Source of the DNA: G965220205 sp965220205
GTDB taxonomy: Bacteria; Chloroflexota; Dehalococcoidia; Lucifugimonadales; Australimonadaceae
Length of the DNA stretch: 64,000 bases
Assembly: GCA_965220205.1 (NCBI GenBank)
Contig: OZ244812.1
Location: 2,170,001-2,234,000, forward strand
Direction of reading: 5' to 3'
The notes beneath the pieces were generated by a model. It saw only the letters and a program-made list of their open reading frames with translations, was not told the DNA's origin and did not search any database. This document shows positions 50,111 to 57,820 of the stretch, piece by piece (position 1 is the first letter of the stretch; every line of letters begins with the position of its first letter). Made by a program: the position numbers and the translations under genes.

Positions 50111-51849
50111 CGCGGCCGCTCGCCCGCCATACGCTCGGCAACGTCCGCGAGGGGCAGCAGCCCCAGGTCCTCTCCGGAGCGAAGACGGACGGCGGCGCCG
50201 TTGGCCTCTGCCTCCTTGTCGCCCACGATCAGCATGTACGGCGCCTTCTGGAGCTGGGCGTCGCGGATCTTCGCGTTCATGCGCTCGTTGCGGTCGTCGA
50301 CGTGGACGCGGAGGTCCGCGGCCTCCAGCTCGGCGCGGACGCGCTCCGCGTATTCGACGTGACGGTCGGCGATGGGAATAATCTCGGCCTGGACCGGCGC
50401 GAGCCACGTGGGGAACGCGCCGCCGTAGTGCTCGATCATCACCCCGAGGAACCGTTCGAGACTCCCCAGCATCGCGCGGTGGATCACGACCGGCCGCTGC
50501 CGCGCTCCCTCAGAGTTCACGAACTCGAGGTCGAACCGCTCCGGCAGGTTGTAGTCGAGCTGCACCGTGCTCAGCTGCCACTCGCGGCCGATGGCGTCCG
50601 CGACGAAGAAGTCAATCTTCGGGCCGTAGAAGGCGCCCTCGTTCGGGACCGGTTCGTACTCCATCCCCTGAATGTCGAGCGCGGAGGCCAGGGCGCCCTC
50701 CGCCGCGTCCCATAGCTCGTCGCTGCCGATCCGCCTCTCCGGCCGCAGCGACAGCGCGACGCGCACGTCCTCGAACCCGAAGACGTCGTAGGTCTCCCGC
50801 ACCATCGCGATGAACTTGACGATCTCGCTCTCCACCTGCCACGGGGCGCAGAAGATGTGCGCGTCGTCCTGGGAGAACGTCCGGACGCGGGTCAGGCCGT
50901 GGGTGACGCCGGAACGCTCGAACCGGTGCAGCCGGCCGAAGTCCGCGTAGCGCACCGGCAGGTCGCGGTAGGAGTGGAGCTGGGCGGCGTAGAGCATCGC
51001 GGCGGCGGGGCAGTTCATGGGCTTCACCCCGAACTCGCGGTCGTCCACGTAGGTGAAGTACATGTACTCCTTGTAGTTGTCGTAGTGGCCGGAGCGCTTC
51101 CACAGCTCCGAGTCGAACACTTGCGGCGTGATGACCTCCTGGTAGCCGTAGCGCTGGTAGAGGCCGCGCACGTAGCTCACGAGGGTGTTGTTGAGGACGG
51201 CCCCCTTGGGCAGGAAGAACGGGCTGGCCGGCGCGATCGGGTCGAAGAAGAAGAGGCCGAGCTCCTGACCGAGCTTGCGGTGGTCGCGTTTCGCGGCTTC
51301 TTCCAGCCGCTCGATATGCGCGATCAGAGCATCCTCCGACTCCCAGGCGGTGCCATAGATGCGCTGGAGCATCTCGTTGCGCTCGTCGCCGCGCCAGTAG
51401 GCGCCCGCGACGTTCATCAGCTTGAAGGCCGCGACCTCCCCGGCGGAATCGACGTGCGGCCCCCGGCAGAGGTCGGCGAACGCCGCGTGGGCGTAGGTCG
51501 TCACCGCCTCGTCCTCCGGAATATCGTCGATGATCTCGAGCTTGAACGGTTGGCCGGCGAATCGCTCCTTCGCGGCGGCGCGGGGCAACTCAGTCCGCTC
51601 GAAGCGGGCGCCGCTTGCGATCGTCTCCCGCATGCGGTCCTCGATGCGCCCAAGGTCCTCCGGGGTGAAGGGCCGGCCCACCGAGAAGTCGTAGTAGAAG
51701 CCGTCGTCGGTGGGCGGGCCGACGGCGAACTTAGCTTCGGGAAAGAGGTCGAGCACCGCCTCGGCCATGATGTGGGCAGCCGAGTGCCGGATGCGGAAGC
51801 GCAGCTCGTCCAACTGCTGTTGCTCTGGCGACATCTGTTTCACTGGCAT
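50107..51849 (-). CDS. thrS: Threonyl-tRNA synthetase (no TGS domain)
   Basis: 580 residues. The editing domain starts RIRHSAAHIMAEAVLDLFP with its HxxxH pair and later ADLCRGPHV. The class II core has motif 2 around ADFGRLHRFERSGVTHGLTRVR and motif 3 RPVVIHRAMLGSLERF; zinc ligands include the Cys in MNCPAA. The C-terminal anticodon domain is complete. The N-terminal TGS domain of most bacterial ThrRS (about 60 residues) is absent: the protein begins 15 residues before the editing domain. It is transcribed behind a Thr-rich leader peptide and hairpin (51918-52075), indicating attenuation by charged tRNA-Thr supply. Confidence 0.95.
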   Translation of the reverse strand: MPVKQMSPEQQQLDELRFRIRHSAAHIMAEAVLDLFPEAKFAVGPPTDDGFYYDFSVGRPFTPEDLGRIEDRMRETIASGARFERTELPRAAAKERFAGQPFKLEIIDDIPEDEAVTTYAHAAFADLCRGPHVDSAGEVAAFKLMNVAGAYWRGDERNEMLQRIYGTAWESEDALIAHIERLEEAAKRDHRKLGQELGLFFFDPIAPASPFFLPKGAVLNNTLVSYVRGLYQRYGYQEVITPQVFDSELWKRSGHYDNYKEYMYFTYVDDREFGVKPMNCPAAAMLYAAQLHSYRDLPVRYADFGRLHRFERSGVTHGLTRVRTFSQDDAHIFCAPWQVESEIVKFIAMVRETYDVFGFEDVRVALSLRPERRIGSDELWDAAEGALASALDIQGMEYEPVPNEGAFYGPKIDFFVADAIGREWQLSTVQLDYNLPERFDLEFVNSEGARQRPVVIHRAMLGSLERFLGVMIEHYGGAFPTWLAPVQAEIIPIADRHVEYAERVRAELEAADLRVHVDDRNERMNAKIRDAQLQKAPYMLIVGDKEAEANGAAVRLRSGEDLGLLPLADVAERMAGERPR

Positions 51850-51917
51850 GGGATTGTCCTCGCGGTATGGCGATTATGTGCCGGACACGTGATCGAACGG
51901 GATAGCTAGTCACAAGA

Positions 51918-51938
51918 AAGGGGCGCCAGGCGCCCCTT
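51918..51938 (-). terminator. Terminator hairpin of the thrS attenuator
   Basis: On the minus strand AAGGGGCGC, loop CTG, GCGCCCCTT, then TCTTGT: a 9-bp GC-rich stem and U-rich tail, 68 nt before the thrS ATG and 29 nt after the leader-peptide stop. The AGGCGC just after the leader stop (51963-51968) could pair with GCGCCT of the ascending arm and loop, forming a competing antiterminator. Confidence 0.8.
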
Positions 51939-51967
51939 CAGAATCGTTCGGAGATTACGTCAGCGCC

Positions 51968-52075
51968 TCAGGCGGGTGCGGCCACGGCTGCCGTCTCCGG
52001 GACGCGCAAAGCCGCGGCCTGCGTAGTGGGGCCGGTCGTCGTGCGTGTCGCGGTCGTGTGCATCGCTGCGCTCAT
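51968..52075 (-). CDS. thrS leader peptide (threonine attenuator)
   Basis: 35 codons from ATG 52075 (a second in-frame ATG is at 52063). Residues 6-18 read HTTATRTTTGPTT: eight Thr among residues 7-18, using ACG, ACC, ACA and ACT codons. It ends 29 nt before a Rho-independent hairpin that precedes thrS. This is the classical leader-peptide attenuator layout: ribosome stalling at Thr codons when tRNA-Thr is uncharged would favour readthrough into thrS. A -10 box lies only 9 nt before the ATG, so the leader is probably translated from a nearly leaderless mRNA. Too short for ordinary gene finders. Confidence 0.8.
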   Translation of the reverse strand: MSAAMHTTATRTTTGPTTQAAALRVPETAAVAAPA

Positions 52076-52084
52076 CGTTCGCCC

Positions 52085-52090
52085 ATTCTA
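52085..52090 (-). promoter_or_regulatory. Extended -10 promoter of the thrS leader
   Basis: TGATAGAAT on the minus strand (TGn plus TAGAAT). Transcription would start at about 52078-52079, three or four bases before the leader-peptide ATG. No good -35 hexamer, as expected for an extended -10 promoter. It is back to back with the xdhC promoter 51 bp away. Confidence 0.65.
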
Positions 52091-52140
52091 TCACGCCCGG
52101 CCGGCACTCGCCCAGCCGCCGTGTCCCGCCCGCGGCAGTT

Positions 52141-52149
52141 TGCTAGAAT
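52141..52149 (+). promoter_or_regulatory. Extended -10 promoter of xdhC
   Basis: TGCTAGAAT, a TGn plus TAGAAT box, followed 27 bp later by ATG 52177 with CGGAGGCG in between. No clear -35 box. Confidence 0.6.
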
Positions 52150-52176
52150 GGCGCCAGCGCACGGAGGCGATCAGCC

Positions 52177-53307
52177 ATGAAGGCCGTCTACAAGGAAGCC
52201 GCGAACCTGGCCAGGAACGGCGACGCGTTCGTCCTCGCGACCGTCGTGGGCACGGCGGGATCGACGCCGCAGAAGCCCGGCGCGACGCTGCTGGTGCGCG
52301 GCGACGGCTCGACCGTCGGCACCCTGGGCGGCGGTTGCGTCGAGGGCGACATCTGGTTCGCCGCCAAGGAGGCGCTGCGGGAGCACACCGGCCCGCTCTT
52401 CAAGCGCTACTACCTGAACGAGGACATCGCCGCCCGGGACGGTCTCGTGTGCGGCGGCACGATGTACTTCTACATCGACCCCGTCGAGCGTTCGGACGAG
52501 TTCGTGGACCTCGGCGGCGAGATCGACGCCGCCTACGAGGGAGGCCCGCCCCTGGCGGTCGCGACCGTGGTCAAGTCCGCGCGGCTGCCAATCGGCGCGC
52601 GTCTCGTGGTTCGCAGCGACGGTTCGACTGCCGGCACGCTCGGCGGCGCGGCCGTCGACGCGCGCGCCGCCGCGGCCGCGGCCGAGGTCATGCCGATGGG
52701 CAAGAGCTCGAGCATCAAGACCGACGACGGCGACGAGGTGTTCGTGGCCGGCTACACGTCGCCCGCGACGGTGGTGCTGGTCGGCGGGGGGCACGTCAAT
52801 CTGCAGGTGGCGAAGGTCGCGCAGCTCCTCGGGTTCCGCGTGATGGTCACCGACGACCGCCCCGAGTTCGCCAACCGCGAGCGGTTCCCCATGGCCGAGG
52901 AGTTCTGCGTGGCGCCCTACGACCGCGGCCTGAGCGCGTTCGACGTTACGCCGAACACTGCCATCGTCGTGGGCTCCCGCGGCCACCACTTCGACGACCT
53001 GGCGCTCGACGCCGCAGTCCGCACCTCCGCCTCGTACGTAGGGCTGCTTGGCAGCAAGCGCAAGACAATCCTGATTTATGAGGCGCTCCTCAGGCGGGGC
53101 GTGACCCCCGAGCGGCTCAAGGCAGTCCGCTCGCCGGTCGGCCTCGACCTGGGCGGACGCTCGCCCGAGGAGATCGCGGTCAGCATCATGGCGGAGATCG
53201 TCGCGTTCCGGCACGGCAAGGACGGCGGTCCCATGAAGCTGGACGAAGCGCAGGTGGACCGCGTGGCCGCGAAGGTTGAGGCGCCGACGGCTGCCGCGGG
53301 CCGATAG
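52177..53307 (+). CDS. XdhC/CoxI family molybdoenzyme maturation protein
   Basis: 376 residues. The N-terminal XdhC/CoxI domain shows VVGTAGSTPQKPGATLLVRGDGSTVGTLGGGCVEGD, repeated in weaker form near residue 145 (GARLVVRSDGSTAGTLGGAAVDA). The C-terminal Rossmann domain begins VVLVGGGHVNLQVAKVAQLLGF and ends YVGLLGSKRKT. These proteins insert sulfurated molybdenum cofactor into xanthine dehydrogenase or CO dehydrogenase-type hydroxylases. A MobA-like nucleotidyltransferase follows, the usual partner, but no molybdenum hydroxylase subunit is in this window. Confidence 0.88.
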   Translation: MKAVYKEAANLARNGDAFVLATVVGTAGSTPQKPGATLLVRGDGSTVGTLGGGCVEGDIWFAAKEALREHTGPLFKRYYLNEDIAARDGLVCGGTMYFYIDPVERSDEFVDLGGEIDAAYEGGPPLAVATVVKSARLPIGARLVVRSDGSTAGTLGGAAVDARAAAAAAEVMPMGKSSSIKTDDGDEVFVAGYTSPATVVLVGGGHVNLQVAKVAQLLGFRVMVTDDRPEFANRERFPMAEEFCVAPYDRGLSAFDVTPNTAIVVGSRGHHFDDLALDAAVRTSASYVGLLGSKRKTILIYEALLRRGVTPERLKAVRSPVGLDLGGRSPEEIAVSIMAEIVAFRHGKDGGPMKLDEAQVDRVAAKVEAPTAAAGR

Positions 53308-53369
53308 GCGCGCGACGCCCACGTGCTTGCCCTGAGCCCATTGAAGGGCGGCCAGGCGTCCGTCGATCG

Positions 53370-54062
53370 ATGCCGACCGAGTCCGCAACTATGACCACCG
53401 ACCCTCCCCACCACCCCATCGCCGCCGCGGTGCTGCTCGCCGGAGGCGAGTCGACGCGGATGCGCGAGAGCATGCGCGGCGCCGACGGCGGCGAGATTGC
53501 GTCCAAGGCGCTGCTGCCGTGGACCGGCGGCGAGCCGCTGATCGCGTACCAGGTCCGTGCGCTCGACGAGGCTGGCTATGCGCCCATCGTCGTCGTCACC
53601 GGTCACGAGGCGAGCGTCGTCGCCGGCGCGCTCCCCGGCGGTCTGGCGTTGCGCACCGTGGTCAACGAGCGCTACACGGAGGGACGCTGCTCGTCGATCA
53701 TCGCGGGCGTGCGCGAGGCCGCGAGCCTGGGGCCGGACGCCCTCCTCGTCGTGTCAGTCGATCAGCCCCGCGCCGCCGCGACCTACCGTATGCTGAGGGA
53801 GGCGTGGGAACGCGACCGGCCCGCCGTCGCAGTGCCGGCCCTCGACGGCCGCGCGGGGCACCCGCCGTTGTTCGACGCGGCGCTCGTGCCCGACCTGTTG
53901 CGCGTGACAGAGGAGACCGAGGGGCTGCGGCAGGTGATGCGGGACCACATCGGCGGGCGGGTCCTCGTGCCGACGGACGACCCGCTGACGCTGCTGAACC
54001 TGAATACGCGCGACGAGTACGAGGCGGCGTTGCGCGTCGCCGGCGGACCGAGGGCAGCGTGA
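53370..54062 (+). CDS. MobA-like/MocA-type NTP transferase
   Basis: 230 residues. The GT-A nucleotidyltransferase motif AAVLLAGGESTRM (about 20-32) is followed by the Lys of SKALLPWTGGEPLIAYQV, then VVVTGHEASVV and the metal Asp in VVSVDQPR. It probably adds CMP or GMP to molybdopterin cofactor, like MocA or MobA, consistent with the XdhC gene 62 bp upstream. The start is ATG 53370 or ATG 53391; no strong ribosome-binding site separates them. An acidic insertion (MRGADGGEIAS) follows the first motif. Confidence 0.82.
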   Translation: MPTESATMTTDPPHHPIAAAVLLAGGESTRMRESMRGADGGEIASKALLPWTGGEPLIAYQVRALDEAGYAPIVVVTGHEASVVAGALPGGLALRTVVNERYTEGRCSSIIAGVREAASLGPDALLVVSVDQPRAAATYRMLREAWERDRPAVAVPALDGRAGHPPLFDAALVPDLLRVTEETEGLRQVMRDHIGGRVLVPTDDPLTLLNLNTRDEYEAALRVAGGPRAA

Positions 54063-54251
54063 CTGCCTCGAAAGTCCAGTCCGCGCCCCCTCCGTCATCC
54101 TCGTGCTTGACACGGGGACCCACGCCCCCGAGCCCGGCGAAGCCTGTCCTGAGCCCGCCGAGGGGGCGCGCTCCGCCCCCATTCTGGTCGGTTATGGTGC
54201 GGGCGTAGCCCCACATGAGAAAGGTTCTGCCGAACGCAGCGAGGAGACGTG
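54063..54251. repeat. Repeat sequence between MobA-like and Pht5-like genes
   Basis: About 54094-54160 carries CGTCATCCTCGTGCTTGAC and GGGACCCACGCCCCCGAGCC, then a CCTGTCCTGAGC repeat unit. The same block, nearly identical over about 50 bp, recurs at about 57027-57082. It is an interspersed non-coding repeat inserted in an intergenic gap. Confidence 0.65.
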
Positions 54252-55223
54252 ATGGCTGACATCGAGCTCACGATGACGATGACCCCCTGGGACCGCGTCC
54301 AGCCGTTGATTACCGGCGAGGTCAAGCCCGAGGGTATTCGGCTCCGCTTCACGGAGCTGCCGCTGAGCGAGATATGGCGGCGGCAGCTGGAGGACGAGGA
54401 GTTCGACCTCTCGGAGATCTCGTTCTCATACGCGCTCAAGGGCATCCCCGCCGGGTGGGGCTACCGGCTGCTCCCTGTGTTCCACAACCGGACGTTCTCG
54501 TACGTCGGCACCGTCGTGCGGGTGGGTTCGGGCATCCGGCCCAACCATCCCGAGGACCTCGTGGGCAAGCGAGTCGGCGTGACCGACTATCAGCAGACGG
54601 CGTCGCTCTGGACGCTCGGCATTCTGCGGCACGAGTTCGGGGTGGACCCTGCGAGCGTCGAGTGGTTCCAGGGCCGCGGCGACCCCGTCATCCCGGGCAC
54701 GAGCGCGTTCGCTCCTCCTCCGGGCGTCACGATCCATCCGCCGCCCAACGACCTCGCCGAGATGATGGTCCGCGGCGAGCTCGACGCGCTCTGCACCGTC
54801 CACGCGCCCGCCCAGGGCCCGCTCGCCGACCGCGCGGCGTTTCACCTGCTGTTCCCGGACGGCCCCGGCGAGGCGGCGCGCTACTTCGCGAAGACGGGCG
54901 TCTTCCCCACGCACCACGCGACCGCGTTGCGCGAGAGCATCGCGCGCGAGCATCCCTGGGCCGCCGCGAGCCTGTTTGACGCCTTCACGGAGGCCCAGCG
55001 CATCGTCACCGAACGCACCCACCGTCAGCCGCCGTCGGCGATCGTCTTCGCGCGGGAGACGCTCGACGAGCAGCATGCGGTGTTCGGAGACAACCCGTAC
55101 GCCTACGGCGTCGAAACGAACGCGGCGGCGGTTGACGCGGTCCAGACGTTCGCGGTCGAGCTGGGGACCGTCAAGCGCAAGTTGCCGTTCGCAGAGCTCT
55201 ACGCTCCGGGCGTCGAGGTCTGA
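54252..55223 (+). CDS. Pht5/NMT1-like periplasmic-binding-fold protein, copy 2
   Basis: 323 residues; ATG 54252 is preferred over the adjacent GTG because GAGGAG lies at 5 nt spacing. It is a clear paralogue of the protein at 46962: FDLSEISFSYALK, GKRVGVTDYQQTASLWTLGILRHEFGV and HPWAAASLFDAFTEAQR occur in the same order. PVIPGTSAFAPPPGVTIHPPPNDLAEMMVRGELDAL mirrors the ligand-lobe hinge. No signal peptide. Family relatives include 4,5-dihydroxyphthalate decarboxylase; activity is not assured. A GNAT gene follows after 5 nt. Confidence 0.78.
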   Translation: MADIELTMTMTPWDRVQPLITGEVKPEGIRLRFTELPLSEIWRRQLEDEEFDLSEISFSYALKGIPAGWGYRLLPVFHNRTFSYVGTVVRVGSGIRPNHPEDLVGKRVGVTDYQQTASLWTLGILRHEFGVDPASVEWFQGRGDPVIPGTSAFAPPPGVTIHPPPNDLAEMMVRGELDALCTVHAPAQGPLADRAAFHLLFPDGPGEAARYFAKTGVFPTHHATALRESIAREHPWAAASLFDAFTEAQRIVTERTHRQPPSAIVFARETLDEQHAVFGDNPYAYGVETNAAAVDAVQTFAVELGTVKRKLPFAELYAPGVEV

Positions 55224-55228
55224 GGCAG

Positions 55229-55741
55229 ATGCATACGCGCACCGGCGATTGGCGCATCCGGGAGTGGCGAGGCGACGACGCCCCGGCGTTGGCCCGGTAT
55301 CTCGGCGACGCCAGCGTGTCGATGAACTTGGCGGCGCGACATCCGCGGCCCTACACCGAGGAGCACGCCAGGGCGTGGATATCTCTCTGCGCGATGGAGG
55401 CCGACCCGGTGGACTTCGCCATCGCGAGCGACGAGGAGGCGGTCGGCGGGCTCAGCCTGAGCTTGCAGCGGGGCGTCCGCAGCAAGGCCGCGGAGATAGG
55501 CTATTGGGTCGGCGAACCGTACTGGGGACGGGGCATCGCGACGCTGGCGGTGCGTTCGTTCGTCGAGTACGCGTTCGAGCGCTTCGGGCTGCTGCGCGTC
55601 TCGGCAAGCGTGTTCGCGGACAACCCGAGATCGGTCCGCGTGCTCGAGAAGTCGGGGTTCGTCTACGAGGGACGCCTGCGCAAGAGCGTGGTCAAGGACG
55701 GCCGCGTGCTGGACGAGCTCGTCTACGCCCTCGTCCGCTAA
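55229..55741 (+). CDS. GNAT acetyltransferase, RimJ/RimL type
   Basis: 170 residues. The family's IREWRGDDAPALARYLGD start, EIGYWVGEPYWGRGIATLAVRSFVEYAFERFG (acetyl-CoA pyrophosphate-binding region) and NPRSVRVLEKSGFVYEGRLRKS near the end are all present. It acetylates an amine or protein N-terminus, target unknown. The stop codon TAA is part of the CTAA target site of the IS5-family element, so the insertion touches the last codon but leaves the protein unchanged. Confidence 0.88.
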   Translation: MHTRTGDWRIREWRGDDAPALARYLGDASVSMNLAARHPRPYTEEHARAWISLCAMEADPVDFAIASDEEAVGGLSLSLQRGVRSKAAEIGYWVGEPYWGRGIATLAVRSFVEYAFERFGLLRVSASVFADNPRSVRVLEKSGFVYEGRLRKSVVKDGRVLDELVYALVR

Positions 55742-56934
55742 GGAACCTCTGAACAACTCACAGTCGGCCGAGTGGTGTTGGTGGGGGGCTCTTCAGCGAT
55801 TCGCAGCCCTCTGCTGGTGCCGTGAACGGGGCTGTTGGGGGTCTTCTACCGACCCTGCTGGGGCGGATTCCCTGCTCCCAACCCCGATCTGAACCCACTG
55901 CGCCTCCGTCATGCCGCCAAGCACCGCTGGGCTCTCATCAGGTTCGCCAGCCCCAGCAGCACCATCAGCCGTTGCGTGTTCTTGGCCAGCCCCCGGTAGC
56001 GGACCTTGGCGTAGCCAAAGTGCCGTTTGACGTACAGGAACGGATGCTCCACCTTCGCCCGGACCGACGCCTTGCCCTTCTCCGCCAACGCCTCAGGGCT
56101 TCCCGGCTCCAACTGCCGACGTTGGCCCGGTCGCATCGCCACCTGCCACTCCACCTCCAGCCCCCGATGCTCCGCCCGCTTCTGGACTCCCTGATACCCG
56201 GCATCGCCCCACACCTGCGACTCGCCGCCGTGCAGCAACCGGTGCGCTTCCGTCACGTCGTTCACATTGGCCGGCGTCGTCGCGACGCTGTGCACCACCC
56301 CCGTCTCCGCGTCCACCCCGATGTGCACCTTCATCCCGAAATGCCACCTGTTCCCCTTCTTCACTTGGTGCATCTCCGGGTCTCGCGCACCCGCTCGATT
56401 CTTCGTCGACGACGGCGCCTCGATGATGCTCGCGTCCATGATTGTCCCTTCCTGGAGCAGGAGTCCCTGGGACGCCAGATGCCCTTTGATCTCCGCGAAC
56501 AGTCCCTCCCCCAGTTCGTGCTCCTCCAACAGATGACGGAAGTTCAGGATGGTGGTCTCGTCCGGCAGCGGCTCCGACAGCTTCAAGCCCACGAACCGCC
56601 GCACCGACTCCACGTCGTACAGCAGGTCCTCCATGCCGGGGTCGCTGAGGTTGTAGAACAGCTGCACGCAGTGAATCCGCAGCATCGCCGACAGGGCATA
56701 CGGATGGCGTCCCCGGCCCGCCGTGGGGTAGAAGGGACGGATGCGCCCTTCCAGCCGTTCCCAGGGGATCAGCCCGCCCATGCGTTCGAGAAATCGCTCC
56801 CTGCGGGTCTTGCGCTTCTTGCTCTCGTAGTCCACGTCTGCAAAGGTCGGTTGGTCCATCATCGCTTCACTCCCTGGCGCCACTGGGTGACTGCCAGGAT
56901 ACTGCCTCAACCTATAGACTTGTTCAGAGATTCC
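55742..56934 (-). mobile_element. Complete IS5-family insertion sequence
   Basis: 1193 bp bounded by inverted repeats: left GGAACCTCTGAACAACTC, right (minus strand) GGAATCTCTGAACAAGTC, 16 of 18 identical. CTAA flanks both sides (55738-55741 and 56935-56938), the YTAR duplication typical of the IS5 group. One intact transposase is read on the minus strand. A second end-like sequence, GGAATCTCTGAATAG, begins immediately outside the right duplication at 56939, suggesting insertion next to an older copy. Confidence 0.9.
55909..56862 (-). CDS. IS5-family transposase
   Basis: 317 residues from ATG 56862 (GGGAG upstream). The DUF772 N-terminal domain has YALSAMLRIHCVQLFYNLSDPGMEDLLYD. The DDE core is complete: the first Asp in IMDASIIEAP, the second in WGDAGYQG, and the Glu with following helix in KVEHPFLYVKRHFGYAKVRYRGLAKN, an R/K-rich Y-(2)-R-(3)-E-type end. 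No frameshift or stop is seen, so the element could still be active. It is read opposite to the GNAT gene. Confidence 0.93.
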   Translation of the reverse strand: MMDQPTFADVDYESKKRKTRRERFLERMGGLIPWERLEGRIRPFYPTAGRGRHPYALSAMLRIHCVQLFYNLSDPGMEDLLYDVESVRRFVGLKLSEPLPDETTILNFRHLLEEHELGEGLFAEIKGHLASQGLLLQEGTIMDASIIEAPSSTKNRAGARDPEMHQVKKGNRWHFGMKVHIGVDAETGVVHSVATTPANVNDVTEAHRLLHGGESQVWGDAGYQGVQKRAEHRGLEVEWQVAMRPGQRRQLEPGSPEALAEKGKASVRAKVEHPFLYVKRHFGYAKVRYRGLAKNTQRLMVLLGLANLMRAQRCLAA

Positions 56935-57306
56935 CTAAGGAATCTCTGAATAGCCTGCTCCCCGTCCGTCCTCCCTCCTCCCCGGACCCCCCTTCGTCAT
57001 TGCTTCGAAAGTCCTCTCCGGGCCCCCCTCCGTCATCCTCGTGCTTGACACGGGGACCCACGCCCCCGAGCCCGGCGAAGGGGGCGCGCCCCGCCCGCCA
57101 ACTTTCGTCGGTTTGTGGTGTGGGGCGCCAGCCCAACGTGAGGGATTCTCGTGCGCAGACACGGGAATCCACGCCCCCCCCCGCCGCGACATCCGCCCCT
57201 ACCCCCAACGCCCTCTACCCCCTACCATGCCTACCGAAGCCTGTCCTGAGCCTGTCGAAGGGGGCCCCGAAACCGCCTGGCGCTGGCGCGCCGGGCCGCC
57301 CCCCGA

Positions 57307-57389
57307 TTTACGAGTAAATGTCGCAAAATGTCGCAGGATGTCGCACTATTTCGCCCCCTCCACTCGTAAACTCTGCAATTTGCGAGTGG
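57307..57389. repeat. Triple-decamer repeat element, family A, copy 2
   Basis: TTTACGAGT (57307-57315), then three 10-bp units of NNATGTCGCA (57316-57345), then CCACTCGTAAA (57360-57370) and TTTGCGAGTGG (57379-57389). One arm base differs from copy 1 (A to G), but G-T pairing would be kept in a hairpin. Similarity to copy 1 continues for about 60 bp to the right. Confidence 0.75.
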
Positions 57390-57615
57390 AAAACCTCACG
57401 TTTTCGACCAAAACCCGGCCATTTTGGCCCATTTCCGTTCATTTCCGCGTCCGCAAGCCGGCCGGCGGCGCCTCCGTCATTTCCGTGCCCGGCCCCTCCG
57501 TCACTCCCGGCCCCGACACGGGAATCCACGCCCCCGGCGACCCCAGGCCCGTCCGTCTCGCCCGTTCGTCCTAAGCCCGTCGAGCCCGTCGGCCTCCGGC
57601 CCTGCCCCAGAGGAG

Positions 57616-57645
57616 GAATGAGACCAAATGAGACTAAATGAGACA
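57616..57645. repeat. Triple-decamer repeat element, family B, copy 2
   Basis: GAATGAGACC, AAATGAGACT, AAATGAGACA: three tandem decamers, as at 15174-15203. The flanks differ from copy 1 except for a few bases on the right, so the decamer array is the conserved core. Confidence 0.7.
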
Positions 57646-57820
57646 CTTTAGAAGGGCCGGCTCCCGCCCCCGCTCGTAGACCCGCGCCATTCCGGTCCAT
57701 TGCTTCGAAAGACCTCTCCCTCGTCCGCGGGGGAGAGTTAGAGAGGGCCCCACATGAGAGATTCCCGCCCATTTCCAGTCGTCGCCTCGACGAATGCAGT
57801 CCTCGGCAGACCACCGGCCC

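Larger units (their letters stand above)
56935..57820. other. Repeat-rich gene desert beside the IS5 element
   Basis: 886 bases without a supported gene. In order: an IS5-end-like GGAATCTCTGAATAG (56939-56953); a block shared with 54094-54160 (about 57027-57082); several GACACGGGAATCCACGCC repeats (about 57160, 57515; also near 63660 in reverse); a CCTGTCCTGAGCCTGTCGAAG repeat (about 57240); family A triple-decamer (57307-57389); family B triple-decamer (57616-57645). It looks like a landing zone for non-autonomous elements. Confidence 0.7.
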
